Assembly: GCA_035691285.1 (NCBI GenBank)
Contig: DASSJI010000141.1
Location: forward strand, 1 to 55,687
Reading direction: 5' to 3'
Length of the DNA: 55,687 nt
DNA from: DATFEN01 sp035691285
GTDB taxonomy: Bacteria > Acidobacteriota > Vicinamibacteria > Fen-336
Below are positions 26,309 through 36,146 of the stretch, in pieces. The translations under genes and the position numbers were made by a program. Each line of letters begins with the position of its first letter. The first letter of the stretch is position 1. The notes beneath the pieces were generated by a model. The model was not told where the DNA came from and searched no databases. It was given only the letters and a program-made list of their open reading frames with translations.

Positions 26309-27460
26309 ATGATCCGCAAGCCGAGGCTCTTCACCCCGGGCCCGACTCCGCTCAATCCGCTCGTGCAGGAAGCGATGGCGCGCGCCATCGTCCACCACCG
26401 CACCGAGGAATTCCGCGCGACGTTCCGCGCGTGCACGTCGGGGCTGAAGTCGTTTCTCAAGACCAGCGGCGAACTGCTCATGCTCTCGGCTTCGGGCACG
26501 GGAGGCATGGAGGCTGCGCTCGTCAACCTGCTGTCACCCGGTGACGCGATGCTCGCGCTCGTGGCGGGCAGCTTCGGCCAGCGCTGGGCGGACCTGGGCA
26601 AGGCGCACGGCATGGACGTGCGCACGCTCGAGGCGCCTTGGGGCGAGGCGGTCGAGCCCGGCGCGGTCGCCGAGGCTCTCGCCCGTGAGCCGGGCGTTCG
26701 GGCGGTCTTCGTCCAGCTCAGCGAGTCCTCGACCGGCGCCGCACACGACGTGAGGGAGCTGGCGCGCGTCTGCCGCGACCGTGAGGACGTGCTCCTGGTC
26801 GTGGACGCCATCTCGGGCGCCGGAGCCATCGCCCTGGAATCGGACGCCTGGGGCGTGGACGCGGTCGTGGTCGGCAGCCAGAAGGCGCTGGCCTTGCCGC
26901 CGGGCCTGGCGTTCCTCGCGCTGTCGCCCCGGGCCGTCGAGAGGATGGAGCGGGCGAAGGCGCCGCGCTTCTACTTCGACTTGCGCCGCGAGCGGAAGGC
27001 CCAGGCCGAGGGGGAGGCGGCCTTCACGCCTCCCATCTCGCTGGTCGTCGCCTGCAAGGGGGCGCTGGACTTCGTCGCCTCGCTCGGAGGCGTCGACGCC
27101 CTCGTCCGGAACGCGGGCACGCTGGCCGCGATGACCCGCGCCGCGGCGGGCGCCCTCGGCCTGCCGCTCGTCGCCCCGCGCCACCACGGCGACGCCCTGA
27201 CCGCGCTCTACCCGCCGGCGGGCATGGACTCCGGCGCCGTCGTGAAGGCGCTGAAGTCCGAGTTCGCCTCGACGGTGGCCGGAGGCCAGGGGCAGCTCAA
27301 GGGCAGGATCTTCCGCGTCGCCCACCTGGGCTACTACGACGCCACGGACATCCTCGGGCTGCTGGGCACGCTCGAGATCGCGCTCCGCCGCCTGGGGCAT
27401 GGCTTCGAGGCGGGAGCGGGCGTCGCCGCCGCGCAGGCCGCGTACCTGGAGCGCGGGTGA
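26309..27460 (+). CDS. Class V aminotransferase (alanine-glyoxylate / serine-pyruvate aminotransferase family)
   Basis: 383 aa. ATG with GGAAAGGGG upstream. An earlier in-frame start at 26243 would lie in the non-coding leader. RLFTPGPTPLNPLVQEAMAR opens the protein. FRATFRACTSGLKSFLKT and SASGTGGMEAALVNLL follow. The PLP lysine is Lys192 in VVGSQKALALPPG. VVDAISGAGA is the cofactor-ring aspartate region. Family members transaminate serine, alanine, glyoxylate or, in some lineages, serve as the phosphoserine aminotransferase. The GTGA overlap with serA strongly suggests it supplies the second step of serine synthesis here, as inferred from context. Confidence 0.9.
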   Translation: MIRKPRLFTPGPTPLNPLVQEAMARAIVHHRTEEFRATFRACTSGLKSFLKTSGELLMLSASGTGGMEAALVNLLSPGDAMLALVAGSFGQRWADLGKAHGMDVRTLEAPWGEAVEPGAVAEALAREPGVRAVFVQLSESSTGAAHDVRELARVCRDREDVLLVVDAISGAGAIALESDAWGVDAVVVGSQKALALPPGLAFLALSPRAVERMERAKAPRFYFDLRRERKAQAEGEAAFTPPISLVVACKGALDFVASLGGVDALVRNAGTLAAMTRAAAGALGLPLVAPRHHGDALTALYPPAGMDSGAVVKALKSEFASTVAGGQGQLKGRIFRVAHLGYYDATDILGLLGTLEIALRRLGHGFEAGAGVAAAQAAYLERG

Positions 27461-29046
27461 GCGCCCGGATCCTCGTCCTCGAGGGAATCACGGGGCGGGG
27501 CCTGGCCCTGCTCGAGGCCGAAGGCTTCGCGATCGACCAGGGCAAGGCCATGCCGCCTGCCGAGCTGGCGAAGATCGTCGGCGCCTACGACGCGATGACG
27601 ATCCGGAGCGGCAGCCAGGTCACGGCCGAGGTGATCGCGGCGGCGAAGAAGCTCCGGGTGATCGGCCGGCCCGGGATCGGCGTCGACAACGTGGACCTGG
27701 AGGCAGCGACGCGCCACGGCGTGGTGGTCATGAACTCGCCCGGGGGCAACATGGTCTCGACGGCGGAGCTGGCCCTGGGCCTGCTCCTGTGCGTGGCGAG
27801 GCCCATCTCGGCGGCCGACGCCGCGATGAAGGCGGGGAGATGGGACCGCAAGTCCTTCGCAGGCGTCGAGCTGCACGGCAAGCGCATCGGGGTCGTGGGC
27901 CTCGGGCGGATCGGTCGCGAGGTGGCCATGCGCTGCCGCGCCCTGGGCATGGACGTGGCCGCCTACGACCCGTTCGTGGCCCCGGCCATCGCCGAGTCGC
28001 TCCACGTCACGCTGCTCTCCTTCGACGAGCTGCTCGCGAGCTCGGACTTCCTCACCCTGCACAGCGTGCTCACGAAGGAGACCCGTCATCTGCTGGGCAA
28101 GGAGGCTCTCGGCAAGGTCAAGGCCGGGGTTCGCATCGTCAACGCCGCGCGGGGGGAGCTGATCGACGAGGAGGCGTTGCTCCAGGCGCTCGACTCGGGC
28201 CGCGTGGCGGCGGCGGCCCTCGACGTCCACGCCCAGGAGCCGCCCGTGGACTGGCGCCTGGCCCGTCACCCGAAGGTGGTGGCGACGCCGCACGTGGGCG
28301 CGCAGACGAGCGAGGCCCAGGAGCGCGTCGGCACCGACATCGCCGCCCAGGTCCGAGACTTCCTCAAGGGCGGCCTGATCCAGAACGCCGTCAACTTCTT
28401 CTCGCTGTCGGGCGAGCTCTACGACCAGGTGCGGCCGGCCATGGACCTGGCGGAGCGCCTCGGCGCGTTCCTCACCCACGTCCGGCCGGGGGCGATCGAG
28501 CGGGTCGAACTCGGCCTCTACGGCGACCTCAGGGAGATCGACGCGAAGCCGATCCTCTCGGCGGCCGTCCTGGGCGTGCTCCGGCCCGTCGTCAAGGGCA
28601 ACCTGACCATCGTCAACGCCCGTGCCATCGCCCAGGAGCGGGGGATCGAGGTGGTGGAGTCCACGTCCAGCGCTCGGATCGCGTTCTCCAACCTGATGGC
28701 GCTCCGCCTGAAGACGAGCCAGGGCGAGTTCTCCGTGGCCGGCACGCTCTTCGGCCCCAACCACCTGCGCCTGGTGGACGTGGACGGCGTCGAGGTGGAC
28801 GCGATACCACAGGGCAGCCTGCTGCTCGTCGGGAACGACGACACGCCCGGCGTCGTGGGTCACCTCGGCACGCTGCTGGGCGCTCGCTCGATCAACATCG
28901 CCCGCATGAGCGTCGGCCGCAAGCCCGGCAGCGGCCGCGCCGTCATGCTGATCGAGGTGGACAGCGACGTCCCCGGCGAGGTGCTGGCCGAGGTCGAGCA
29001 GGTTCCGGGCGTGCGCGAGGCGCGGGCGATCCGGCTGAGCTCGTAG
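27457..29046 (+). CDS. serA: D-3-phosphoglycerate dehydrogenase
   Basis: 529 aa, the long three-domain form of SerA. It oxidises 3-phosphoglycerate with NAD to start serine synthesis. The NAD-binding motif is GVVGLGRIGREVAMR at about 145-159. GRPGIGVDNVDLEAAT, VNAARGELIDEEAL and ATPHVGAQTSEAQERVG carry the catalytic Arg/Glu/His set. An intervening ASB domain (about 315-450) precedes a C-terminal ACT domain (about 455-529, VGNDDTPGVVGHLGTLLG), usually the serine-feedback site. GTG start overlaps the aminotransferase stop, so both are coupled in one operon. Confidence 0.96.
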   Translation: MSARILVLEGITGRGLALLEAEGFAIDQGKAMPPAELAKIVGAYDAMTIRSGSQVTAEVIAAAKKLRVIGRPGIGVDNVDLEAATRHGVVVMNSPGGNMVSTAELALGLLLCVARPISAADAAMKAGRWDRKSFAGVELHGKRIGVVGLGRIGREVAMRCRALGMDVAAYDPFVAPAIAESLHVTLLSFDELLASSDFLTLHSVLTKETRHLLGKEALGKVKAGVRIVNAARGELIDEEALLQALDSGRVAAAALDVHAQEPPVDWRLARHPKVVATPHVGAQTSEAQERVGTDIAAQVRDFLKGGLIQNAVNFFSLSGELYDQVRPAMDLAERLGAFLTHVRPGAIERVELGLYGDLREIDAKPILSAAVLGVLRPVVKGNLTIVNARAIAQERGIEVVESTSSARIAFSNLMALRLKTSQGEFSVAGTLFGPNHLRLVDVDGVEVDAIPQGSLLLVGNDDTPGVVGHLGTLLGARSINIARMSVGRKPGSGRAVMLIEVDSDVPGEVLAEVEQVPGVREARAIRLSS

Positions 29047-29063
29047 AGCTGCGCGACGAAGGA

Positions 29064-30311
<1,248 letters not shown>

Positions 30312-30338
30312 GCGTGGGCTCCTCCCCGGCCGGGGATT

Positions 30339-32066
30339 CTACCGGTTCTCGGCTGCTTGCAGCCGCTGCTCGGGCCGGTAGGGGAAGATGTCCACGATCT
30401 CGCCGGCCTCGATGCGGGCCTGCATGTTCTGCCAGTACTCCGCCGTGAGAAGCTCGGCGTGCGCCTCCCGGAAGGCAGCCAGGAGCGCGGGCCGGAGGCC
30501 CAGGAACGACGCGAATTCCTCCGGGAACACGTCGCGAGGCCCCACGTAGAACCAGGGCTCTGCTGCCCACGCCTCGGTGTCGTCCCTCGGCACCGGGAGG
30601 CGCCGAAAGCGGCACTCCGTGAGCCGCGACAGCTCGTCGTAGTCGTAGAAGACCACGCGGCCGTGACGCGTGACGCCGAAGTTCTTGAGCAGCACGTCGC
30701 CCGGGAAGACGTCGGTGGCGGCCAGGTCCCGGATCGCCTGTCCGTAGTCGATGACGGCTGCGCGCGCCTCGCCGGGTGACGCCTCTTTCAGGTAGAGGTC
30801 GAGGGGCTTGAGCCGGCGTTCGACGTACACGTGCGCGATGCCGACCTCGTCCCGCCGCACCGTGACACTTCCTGCCGCCGAGCCGAGGAGCTCGTCGAGG
30901 GCTCGAGCGGAGAAGCGCGAGCGTGGGAGTCGCAGGTGCTCGAACTCCTGCGCGTCCACGAGCCGCCCGGCGCGGCCGTGGCGGAACACGAGCTCGTATT
31001 TCTCCATGACGCCCGTCCGCGTGATGTCCTTCGGCTCCGGGAAGCGGTCGCGGATCACCTTGAAGACATGGTCGAAGGATGGCAGCGCGAACACCGCCAT
31101 GACCATCCCGCGCGTCCCGGGGGCGAGCTCGAAGCGCTCCTCCGTGTCGTCCATGTGGCGGACCAGCTCCCGGTACAGCTCGGTCTTGCCGTGCCGGTTG
31201 TGGCCCAACGAGGTGTAGAGCTCGGCGACGGGCTTGCCCGGCATGATGGACTTCAGGAAGCCCACGAGCGGCCCCGGGCAGGCCGTGTCCACGAAGAAGT
31301 ACGAGCGCGTGAAGCCGAAGGCGATGCTGGCGGAGGCCTCGTCGAAGAGGGCGGCGTCCACCCGCACGCCGTCGCGTTCGTTGAGCAGGGCCACCACCAG
31401 AGGAAGCTGGCGATCGCCACGGCCGCAGAGCCGGGCCACGACGTAGGCGCCCTTGCCGCGATAGAACACCGCGGGCACCACGTCCACCGCCAGGACCCCG
31501 CCCGGCCAGGCGCGGCAGCTCGTCAGCGCCACGCGGCGGGCCACGGCCTCGGCATCGCTCTCGAGGTGGGCCCAGGGGGCGACGATGGGCGTGCGACGCA
31601 GCAGGCCAGCCAGGAAGTCGCCGGTCACGAGACCGCCACAGGCGTAACGCTCGTAGCCGAACAGCCGCGGGCCGGGAACGCAGTCGAGGTCCGAGCCAAG
31701 GAACTCAAGGGCGGGGTCGACGCCGCGGGTCTGGAACAGGCGGCGCACGACGGAGTTGAAGAAGGTCGCCGCGAGCTCGGGGTCGTTGCGGCCCGCTGCC
31801 AGGGCGGCGTAGCGCTCCTTGAGCCCGGCAGCCTCCCAGCCCTCGCGCGAGGGGCGGCCGAGCTGCCGCGCCAGCTCGTCGAGCGCGCCGTCGACCGCGC
31901 GCCGATAGAGCTGCAGGCGCTCAAGGGCATCGCCGCGGGCCGCAGGCCAGTCGCGGGCCGCGAAGCGCCGCGGCGCGCGCCGCGTGACGGCCCGGAACGC
32001 TTCGTCGAACGCGAGGAAGCCCTCGAAGACGATCTCCGCGACCGCGCCGGTCAACCCGGCTCGCAC
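30339..32066 (-). CDS. aceK: Isocitrate dehydrogenase kinase/phosphatase
   Basis: About 575 aa from GTG 32066 (E. coli AceK is 578). Other in-frame starts (TTG 32054, further GTGs upstream) are possible. The protein both phosphorylates and dephosphorylates isocitrate dehydrogenase, diverting carbon to the glyoxylate shunt. The ATP loop APGTRGMVMAVFALPSFDHV is near residue 315. The catalytic segment is ATDVFPGDVLLKNFGVTRHG, followed by RVVFYDYDEL. It lies 27 bases upstream of its substrate gene icd in one operon, rather than with aceB-aceA as in enterics. No isocitrate lyase or malate synthase is in the window. Confidence 0.95.
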   Translation of the reverse strand: MRAGLTGAVAEIVFEGFLAFDEAFRAVTRRAPRRFAARDWPAARGDALERLQLYRRAVDGALDELARQLGRPSREGWEAAGLKERYAALAAGRNDPELAATFFNSVVRRLFQTRGVDPALEFLGSDLDCVPGPRLFGYERYACGGLVTGDFLAGLLRRTPIVAPWAHLESDAEAVARRVALTSCRAWPGGVLAVDVVPAVFYRGKGAYVVARLCGRGDRQLPLVVALLNERDGVRVDAALFDEASASIAFGFTRSYFFVDTACPGPLVGFLKSIMPGKPVAELYTSLGHNRHGKTELYRELVRHMDDTEERFELAPGTRGMVMAVFALPSFDHVFKVIRDRFPEPKDITRTGVMEKYELVFRHGRAGRLVDAQEFEHLRLPRSRFSARALDELLGSAAGSVTVRRDEVGIAHVYVERRLKPLDLYLKEASPGEARAAVIDYGQAIRDLAATDVFPGDVLLKNFGVTRHGRVVFYDYDELSRLTECRFRRLPVPRDDTEAWAAEPWFYVGPRDVFPEEFASFLGLRPALLAAFREAHAELLTAEYWQNMQARIEAGEIVDIFPYRPEQRLQAAENR

Positions 32067-32112
32067 TATAGCCCGTAGTACAATCCGCTCCACAGGGGGC
32101 AGCGCGAAGAAG
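32067..32112. promoter_or_regulatory. Divergent aceK-icd / mdh promoter region
   Basis: Only 46 bases separate the two starts. TACAAT at 32079-32084 is a good -10 for mdh, with a leader of 28 bases. The neighbouring CTATAG (32066-32071) lies against the aceK start. Overlapping promoters for divergent TCA genes would allow coordinated control. No clear -35 is visible for either. Confidence 0.4.
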
Positions 32113-33039
32113 ATGAATCGCAAAGTCACCGTCGTGGGCGCCGGCAACGTCGGCGCGACGCTGGCGCAGCGGCTCGCCGACCGCGAGCTGTGCGACGTGG
32201 TCCTCATCGACATCGTGCCGGACATGCCGCAGGGCAAGGGCCTCGACATCGCCGAGGCCATGCCCGTCGAGCGCTCCGACGCGCGGGTGGTCGGCACCAA
32301 CGACTACGGGGACACCGCCGGGTCCGAGGTCGTGGTCATCACCGCCGGGATCGCCCGCAAGCCCGGGATGAGCCGGGACGACCTGCTCAACACGAACTAC
32401 AAGATCGTCCGTGAGTGCACGGAGAACGCGCTGAAGCACTCACCGAACGCGATCCTGATCGTGGTCTCGAACCCCCTCGACGCCATGTGCCAGGTCGCCT
32501 ACAAGGTGTCGGGCCTGCCGAAGCACCGGGTCTTCGGCATGGCCGGCGTCCTGGACAGCGCCCGCATGCGGACCTTCATCGCGATGGAGCTGGGCGTGTC
32601 GGTCGAGAACGTCCACGCCTTCGTGCTGGGCGGCCACGGCGACACGATGGTGCCGCTGCCCCGCTTCTCCACCGTCGCGGGCGTCCCGATGACCGAGCTC
32701 ATGTCCCCCGAGCGGGTGAAGGCGATCTGCGACCGCACCGGGAGCGGCGGGGCCGAGATCGTGAAGCTGCTCAAGACGGGCTCGGCCTACTACGCGCCGT
32801 CGGCGTCCACGGCCGAGATGGTCGAGGCCGTGCTGCGCGACAAGCACAAGATCCTTCCGTCCTGCTGCTATCTCGAGGGCGAGTTCGGGATCGAGGGCCT
32901 GTACGTGGGCGTGCCCGCGCAGCTCGGCATCGCCGGCGTCGAGAAGATCTGGGAGTTCAAGCTGACGAACGAGGAGATGCAGGCCCTCCACAAGTCGGCC
33001 GCGGCCGTGAAGGAATTGGTCGACGTCCTGAAGCTATGA
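32113..33039 (+). CDS. mdh: Malate dehydrogenase (LDH-like type)
   Basis: 308 aa. NAD-dependent malate to oxaloacetate in the TCA cycle. The nucleotide motif GAGNVG is at 9-14. GIARKPGMSRDDLLNTN carries the mobile-loop arginines that select malate. The catalytic histidine is His175 in GGHGDTMVPLPR. VSNPLDAM and DSARMRTFIA are typical of the LDH-like MDH group found outside enterics. ATG 32113 begins at the usual beta-strand. The stop overlaps the start of the lipoprotein gene (ATGA). Confidence 0.95.
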   Translation: MNRKVTVVGAGNVGATLAQRLADRELCDVVLIDIVPDMPQGKGLDIAEAMPVERSDARVVGTNDYGDTAGSEVVVITAGIARKPGMSRDDLLNTNYKIVRECTENALKHSPNAILIVVSNPLDAMCQVAYKVSGLPKHRVFGMAGVLDSARMRTFIAMELGVSVENVHAFVLGGHGDTMVPLPRFSTVAGVPMTELMSPERVKAICDRTGSGGAEIVKLLKTGSAYYAPSASTAEMVEAVLRDKHKILPSCCYLEGEFGIEGLYVGVPAQLGIAGVEKIWEFKLTNEEMQALHKSAAAVKELVDVLKL

Positions 33040-34196
33040 GACTCGGTCGGGTCGGGGGGACGCTGCTCGTCGCGCTCGGCACGGCCTGCGGCGGCTCGGG
33101 ATCCGGGCCGGACCCCACGCCGTCCACCCCGCCCACGACGGCCACCGCGCAGTCGTACAACATGCGGCTCTTGGCGCACGTCAGCCTCGAGGCGCTGACC
33201 GCCCACGAGGCGCACGCGCACCACGACGAGCCGATCGAGGGGCTGGGCGCGCTCTCCGGCTCCGGCAACTGGGGCTACACGACCGCGGACGGCCGGCGCT
33301 TCGCGCTGACGGGCACGTCGGTGGGCCTCTCGATCGTCGAGGTGACGCGCCCGGAGCAGCCCGAGAGCGTGGCTCTCGTCGAGGGGCCGTCGAGCCAGTG
33401 GCGCGAGGTGAGGACCTGGGGGCCGTTCGCGTACGTCACCACCGAGGCCGTTCACGGCCTCGACGTCGTCGACCTCCGCGCTCCCGACCAGCCTCGGAAG
33501 CTGCGCACCTGGAACCAGACGTTCGTCTCCGCCCACACCCTCTGCGTCGACGACTCCCGCGGGCTCCTGTTCGTGAACGGCACGCGCGACACCGCCCGCC
33601 AAGCCACGGGGATGCGCGTGCTCGACGCGCGGCGGGATCCCGCGAACCCGCGCGAGGTGGGCAGCTTCGAGCAGTTCTACATCCACGACTGCTACGTCCG
33701 GGGCGGCTACCTCTTCGCCTCGGCGATCTACGACGGGTTCGAGGCCGTTCTCGACATCTCGGATCCGGCCCGCATCCGGGAGCTGACGCGCTTCCACACC
33801 GGCGGGCGCTTCACCCACAACTCCTGGCTCACGGGCGACGGCCGCTACCTCTTCACGACCGACGAGCGGCCGGGCCGTCCCCTCGAAGGATGGGACCTCT
33901 CCGACATGCGCAATCCGCGGAAGGTGTCCGAGTACATCGCCCAGGCCGGGACGATCCCGCACAACGTGATGATCGACGGCAACCGCATGGTGGTGTCGCA
34001 CTACACCGAGGGCGTTCACCTGCTGGACGTGAGCGACCCGACGCGGCCCCGCGTGATGGGCTTCTACGACACCTACGACGGGAGCTTCGGAGGCTTCGCC
34101 GGGGACTGGGGCGCCTACATCTTCCCGGCCAGCGACCTGATCGTCGCGAGCGACCTGCAAGGGGGTCTGTTCGTCGTCCAGTACACGGGCCCCTGA
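33036..34196 (+). CDS. LVIVD-repeat lipoprotein (choice-of-anchor B family)
   Basis: 386 aa. The start MRLGRVGGTLLVALGTACGG ends in a lipobox (cysteine near residue 18), so the protein is probably lipid-anchored outside the cytoplasm. The mature domain begins LSGSGNWGYTTADGRRFALT and contains repeated blades with LDVVDLRAPDQPR, AVLDISDPARIRE and GVHLLDVSDPTRPR, i.e. LVIVD repeats in a probable beta-propeller. HDCYVRGGYLFASA and THNSWLTGDGRYLF fit the choice-of-anchor B family. Function unknown, with surface binding or adhesion suspected. Its ATG overlaps the mdh stop, an unexpected coupling to a cytoplasmic enzyme. Confidence 0.85.
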   Translation: MRLGRVGGTLLVALGTACGGSGSGPDPTPSTPPTTATAQSYNMRLLAHVSLEALTAHEAHAHHDEPIEGLGALSGSGNWGYTTADGRRFALTGTSVGLSIVEVTRPEQPESVALVEGPSSQWREVRTWGPFAYVTTEAVHGLDVVDLRAPDQPRKLRTWNQTFVSAHTLCVDDSRGLLFVNGTRDTARQATGMRVLDARRDPANPREVGSFEQFYIHDCYVRGGYLFASAIYDGFEAVLDISDPARIRELTRFHTGGRFTHNSWLTGDGRYLFTTDERPGRPLEGWDLSDMRNPRKVSEYIAQAGTIPHNVMIDGNRMVVSHYTEGVHLLDVSDPTRPRVMGFYDTYDGSFGGFAGDWGAYIFPASDLIVASDLQGGLFVVQYTGP

Positions 34197-34203
34197 CGGT
34201 ATC

Positions 34204-34908
34204 TCAGGGCTCGATCTCGTCGAAGCTCCTGACGGCACGATGGGACGACGCGGCGGTGGCGGCGCCGTCCCTGACGCACAAGGCGGTCTGCAGGCCGGCG
34301 GCGCGCGCAGCCTCGAGCTCGGCGACGATGTCAGAGAGGAACAGCAGCTCGGAAGGCGGGAGGCCGAGGGCTGACGCGATCCGGGCGTAGCTCTCCGGCT
34401 CGCGTTTCGGTCCCGTGGTCGTGTCGAAATACGCCTCGATGAAGCCGCTCAGGTCGCCGGCGCTCGAATGCGCGAAGAGCAGCCTCTGCGCGAGCACGCT
34501 GCCGGACGAGAAGATGGCGACGCGCCGGCCCGCGCGCCGCCAGCGCTCGAAGGCGCGCGGGACGTCGGGATAGACGGCGCCGCTCAGCTCGCCGCGGACA
34601 TAGCCCTCTTCCCAGATCCGGCCCTGCAGGGACTTGAGTCCTGTCGACTTCCGATCGCGCTCCATCAGCCAGGCCAGATAGGCGGCGACGCACGCGGGCT
34701 CCTCGCGCCAGGCCGGCGCCGTGGCTTCGTCCTCGACGTGCTCGGCGGCGAGGCGCGCAACGTCGGCGCGCGCCTCCGCCTCGTTCCAGTGCTCCGCGAG
34801 AAACGACCGGAGCCGCGCCCGAGCATACGGGAACAGCGTTCCGTACACGAAGTCCACGGGCGTGGTCGTGCCCTCGACGTCGAGGAGCAGCGCCTGGACC
34901 CGCCCCAC
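34204..34908 (-). CDS. mtnC: Acireductone synthase (enolase-phosphatase E1)
   Basis: 234 aa from GTG. HAD-family enzyme that enolises and dephosphorylates 2,3-diketo-5-methylthiopentyl-1-phosphate in the methionine salvage pathway. The HAD nucleophile motif is LLLDVEGTTTPVDFVYGTLF with Asp10 and Glu12. IFSSGSVLAQRLLF (second motif) and FLSDIVAELEAARAAGLQTA (acidic motif) follow. Length is usual. It begins three bases after the mtnD stop, the last gene of mtnB-mtnD-mtnC. Confidence 0.94.
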   Translation of the reverse strand: MGRVQALLLDVEGTTTPVDFVYGTLFPYARARLRSFLAEHWNEAEARADVARLAAEHVEDEATAPAWREEPACVAAYLAWLMERDRKSTGLKSLQGRIWEEGYVRGELSGAVYPDVPRAFERWRRAGRRVAIFSSGSVLAQRLLFAHSSAGDLSGFIEAYFDTTTGPKREPESYARIASALGLPPSELLFLSDIVAELEAARAAGLQTALCVRDGAATAASSHRAVRSFDEIEP

Positions 34909-34911
34909 GCG

Positions 34912-35469
34912 TCAGAGTGAAGGTGCGACCTGGGACGGTCCGAGACAGACGGGCTCGTAGCCCTTCTCGGCGCCGCTGTCGGTGTAGTGGGGCGTCCAGC
35001 CGGACGGGTCCTGGAACAGGCGGATGGCGCGGATCTCGCGCGTGGCGCAGAGGTCGAACCAGTGCCGGGTGCCGCGCGGCACGCGGATCAGGTCGCCCGC
35101 GGCGACCTCGATGGCGTGCACGGGCCCGCCCTGGGGATGGACGTGGAACAGGCCGCCGCCCTTGACGATGAAGCGCACCTCGTCCTCGTCGTGCCAGTGC
35201 TCGCGGCTGAACTTCGCGAGCATGGCGTCGAGGCCGGGCGTCTGGGGCGTCACGTCGATGACGTCGGCGGTCACGTAGCCGCCGGCCTTCTTCAGCCGCT
35301 CGATCTCCGGCGCGTAGGCGTCGAGGACCTCGCTCGAGGCGGCGCCCGGCGGAACTGGCCGCGTCGCCTCCCAGCGCTCGTAGTCGATTCCGATGCGGCC
35401 CAGCGTCTCGCGGACCGCCGCGTCGCCGGCGATGGTCCTTCCCTCCGACGGGATCCTCACGACCGCCAT
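34912..35469 (-). CDS. mtnD: Acireductone dioxygenase
   Basis: 185 aa cupin. It splits acireductone with oxygen to the keto acid of methionine (Fe form) or to an off-pathway product (Ni form). Metal ligands are His91, His93 and Glu97 in EHWHDEDEVRF and His136 in PRGTRHWFDL. The start at ATG 35469 overlaps the mtnB end by 13 bases. Located between mtnB and mtnC, consistent with its pathway order. Confidence 0.95.
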   Translation of the reverse strand: MAVVRIPSEGRTIAGDAAVRETLGRIGIDYERWEATRPVPPGAASSEVLDAYAPEIERLKKAGGYVTADVIDVTPQTPGLDAMLAKFSREHWHDEDEVRFIVKGGGLFHVHPQGGPVHAIEVAAGDLIRVPRGTRHWFDLCATREIRAIRLFQDPSGWTPHYTDSGAEKGYEPVCLGPSQVAPSL

Positions 35470-36065
35470 GTGCTCCTCCCCGTGATCTCGAGCAGGTACT
35501 CCAGGGCCTCGACGTGGCGCCGTGCCTCGGCGGCGTCGCGCCCCCACGTGTACAGGCCGTGCCCGCGGATCAGAAGGCCGTGGGCCGACGGATGCCGCGC
35601 GAGAACGTCCTCGACGGCTCGCGCTCCCGAAGCCCAGTCCTGCGTGTTCGCCACGACGGGCAGCACCTCGCGATGCTCGTGGGTCGCCACGCCGTCCAGC
35701 GCCTTCAGCATCTCGAGCCCCTCGATCGTGACGGACTCGTCGCGCGCGGACAAGAGCGTCGCCCACAGCGAGTGCGTGTGGGCGACGGCGCCGGCGCCCC
35801 GCGCGCGGACGATCGCCAGGTGCAGAGGCGCCTCAGCCGACGGCCGGCCTTGCCCGCGGACCAGTGCGCCCGTGCCGTCGATCTCCAGGATCGCCGTCGG
35901 CGACAGCGCGGCCTTGTCTGCGCCGCTGGGCGTGATCGCGAGGCGCAGCGGGCGCCGCGACACCACGGCGCTGAAGTTGCCGCTCGTCGCCGGCACTGAG
36001 CCGCGGCCGGCGCAGGCGTGGGCCAGCGCGACGAGCTGCACAGCGACGGGCTCGAACTCGTCCAT
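35457..36065 (-). CDS. mtnB: Methylthioribulose-1-phosphate dehydratase
   Basis: 202 aa, aldolase class II fold. It dehydrates methylthioribulose-1-phosphate in methionine salvage. Zinc ligands are seen at His96 and His98 (AHTHSLWATLLS) and His169 (LIRGHGLYTWGRDAAEARRH). SGNFSAVVS and ITPSGADK are conserved substrate regions. First gene of the three-gene operon. mtnA, mtnK and mtnN are not in the window, so the upstream half of the pathway must be encoded elsewhere. A TACAAT box lies six bases before the ATG. Confidence 0.94.
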   Translation of the reverse strand: MDEFEPVAVQLVALAHACAGRGSVPATSGNFSAVVSRRPLRLAITPSGADKAALSPTAILEIDGTGALVRGQGRPSAEAPLHLAIVRARGAGAVAHTHSLWATLLSARDESVTIEGLEMLKALDGVATHEHREVLPVVANTQDWASGARAVEDVLARHPSAHGLLIRGHGLYTWGRDAAEARRHVEALEYLLEITGRSTWRS

Positions 36066-36146
36066 CCCGGCATTGTACGGCGTGACCCAGGGAGCAACGA
36101 TGACGATCGCGCGCTCGAACCCATCGATCGATGAGGTGGACCTTCC
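36066..36146 (-). promoter_or_regulatory. mtn operon promoter region
   Basis: On the minus strand TACAAT (36072-36077) ends six bases before the mtnB ATG, fitting a leaderless transcript. A 12-bp perfect palindrome CATCGATCGATG lies upstream at 36122-36133 and could be an operator or chance. No matching -35 at 17 bases. Confidence 0.4.
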
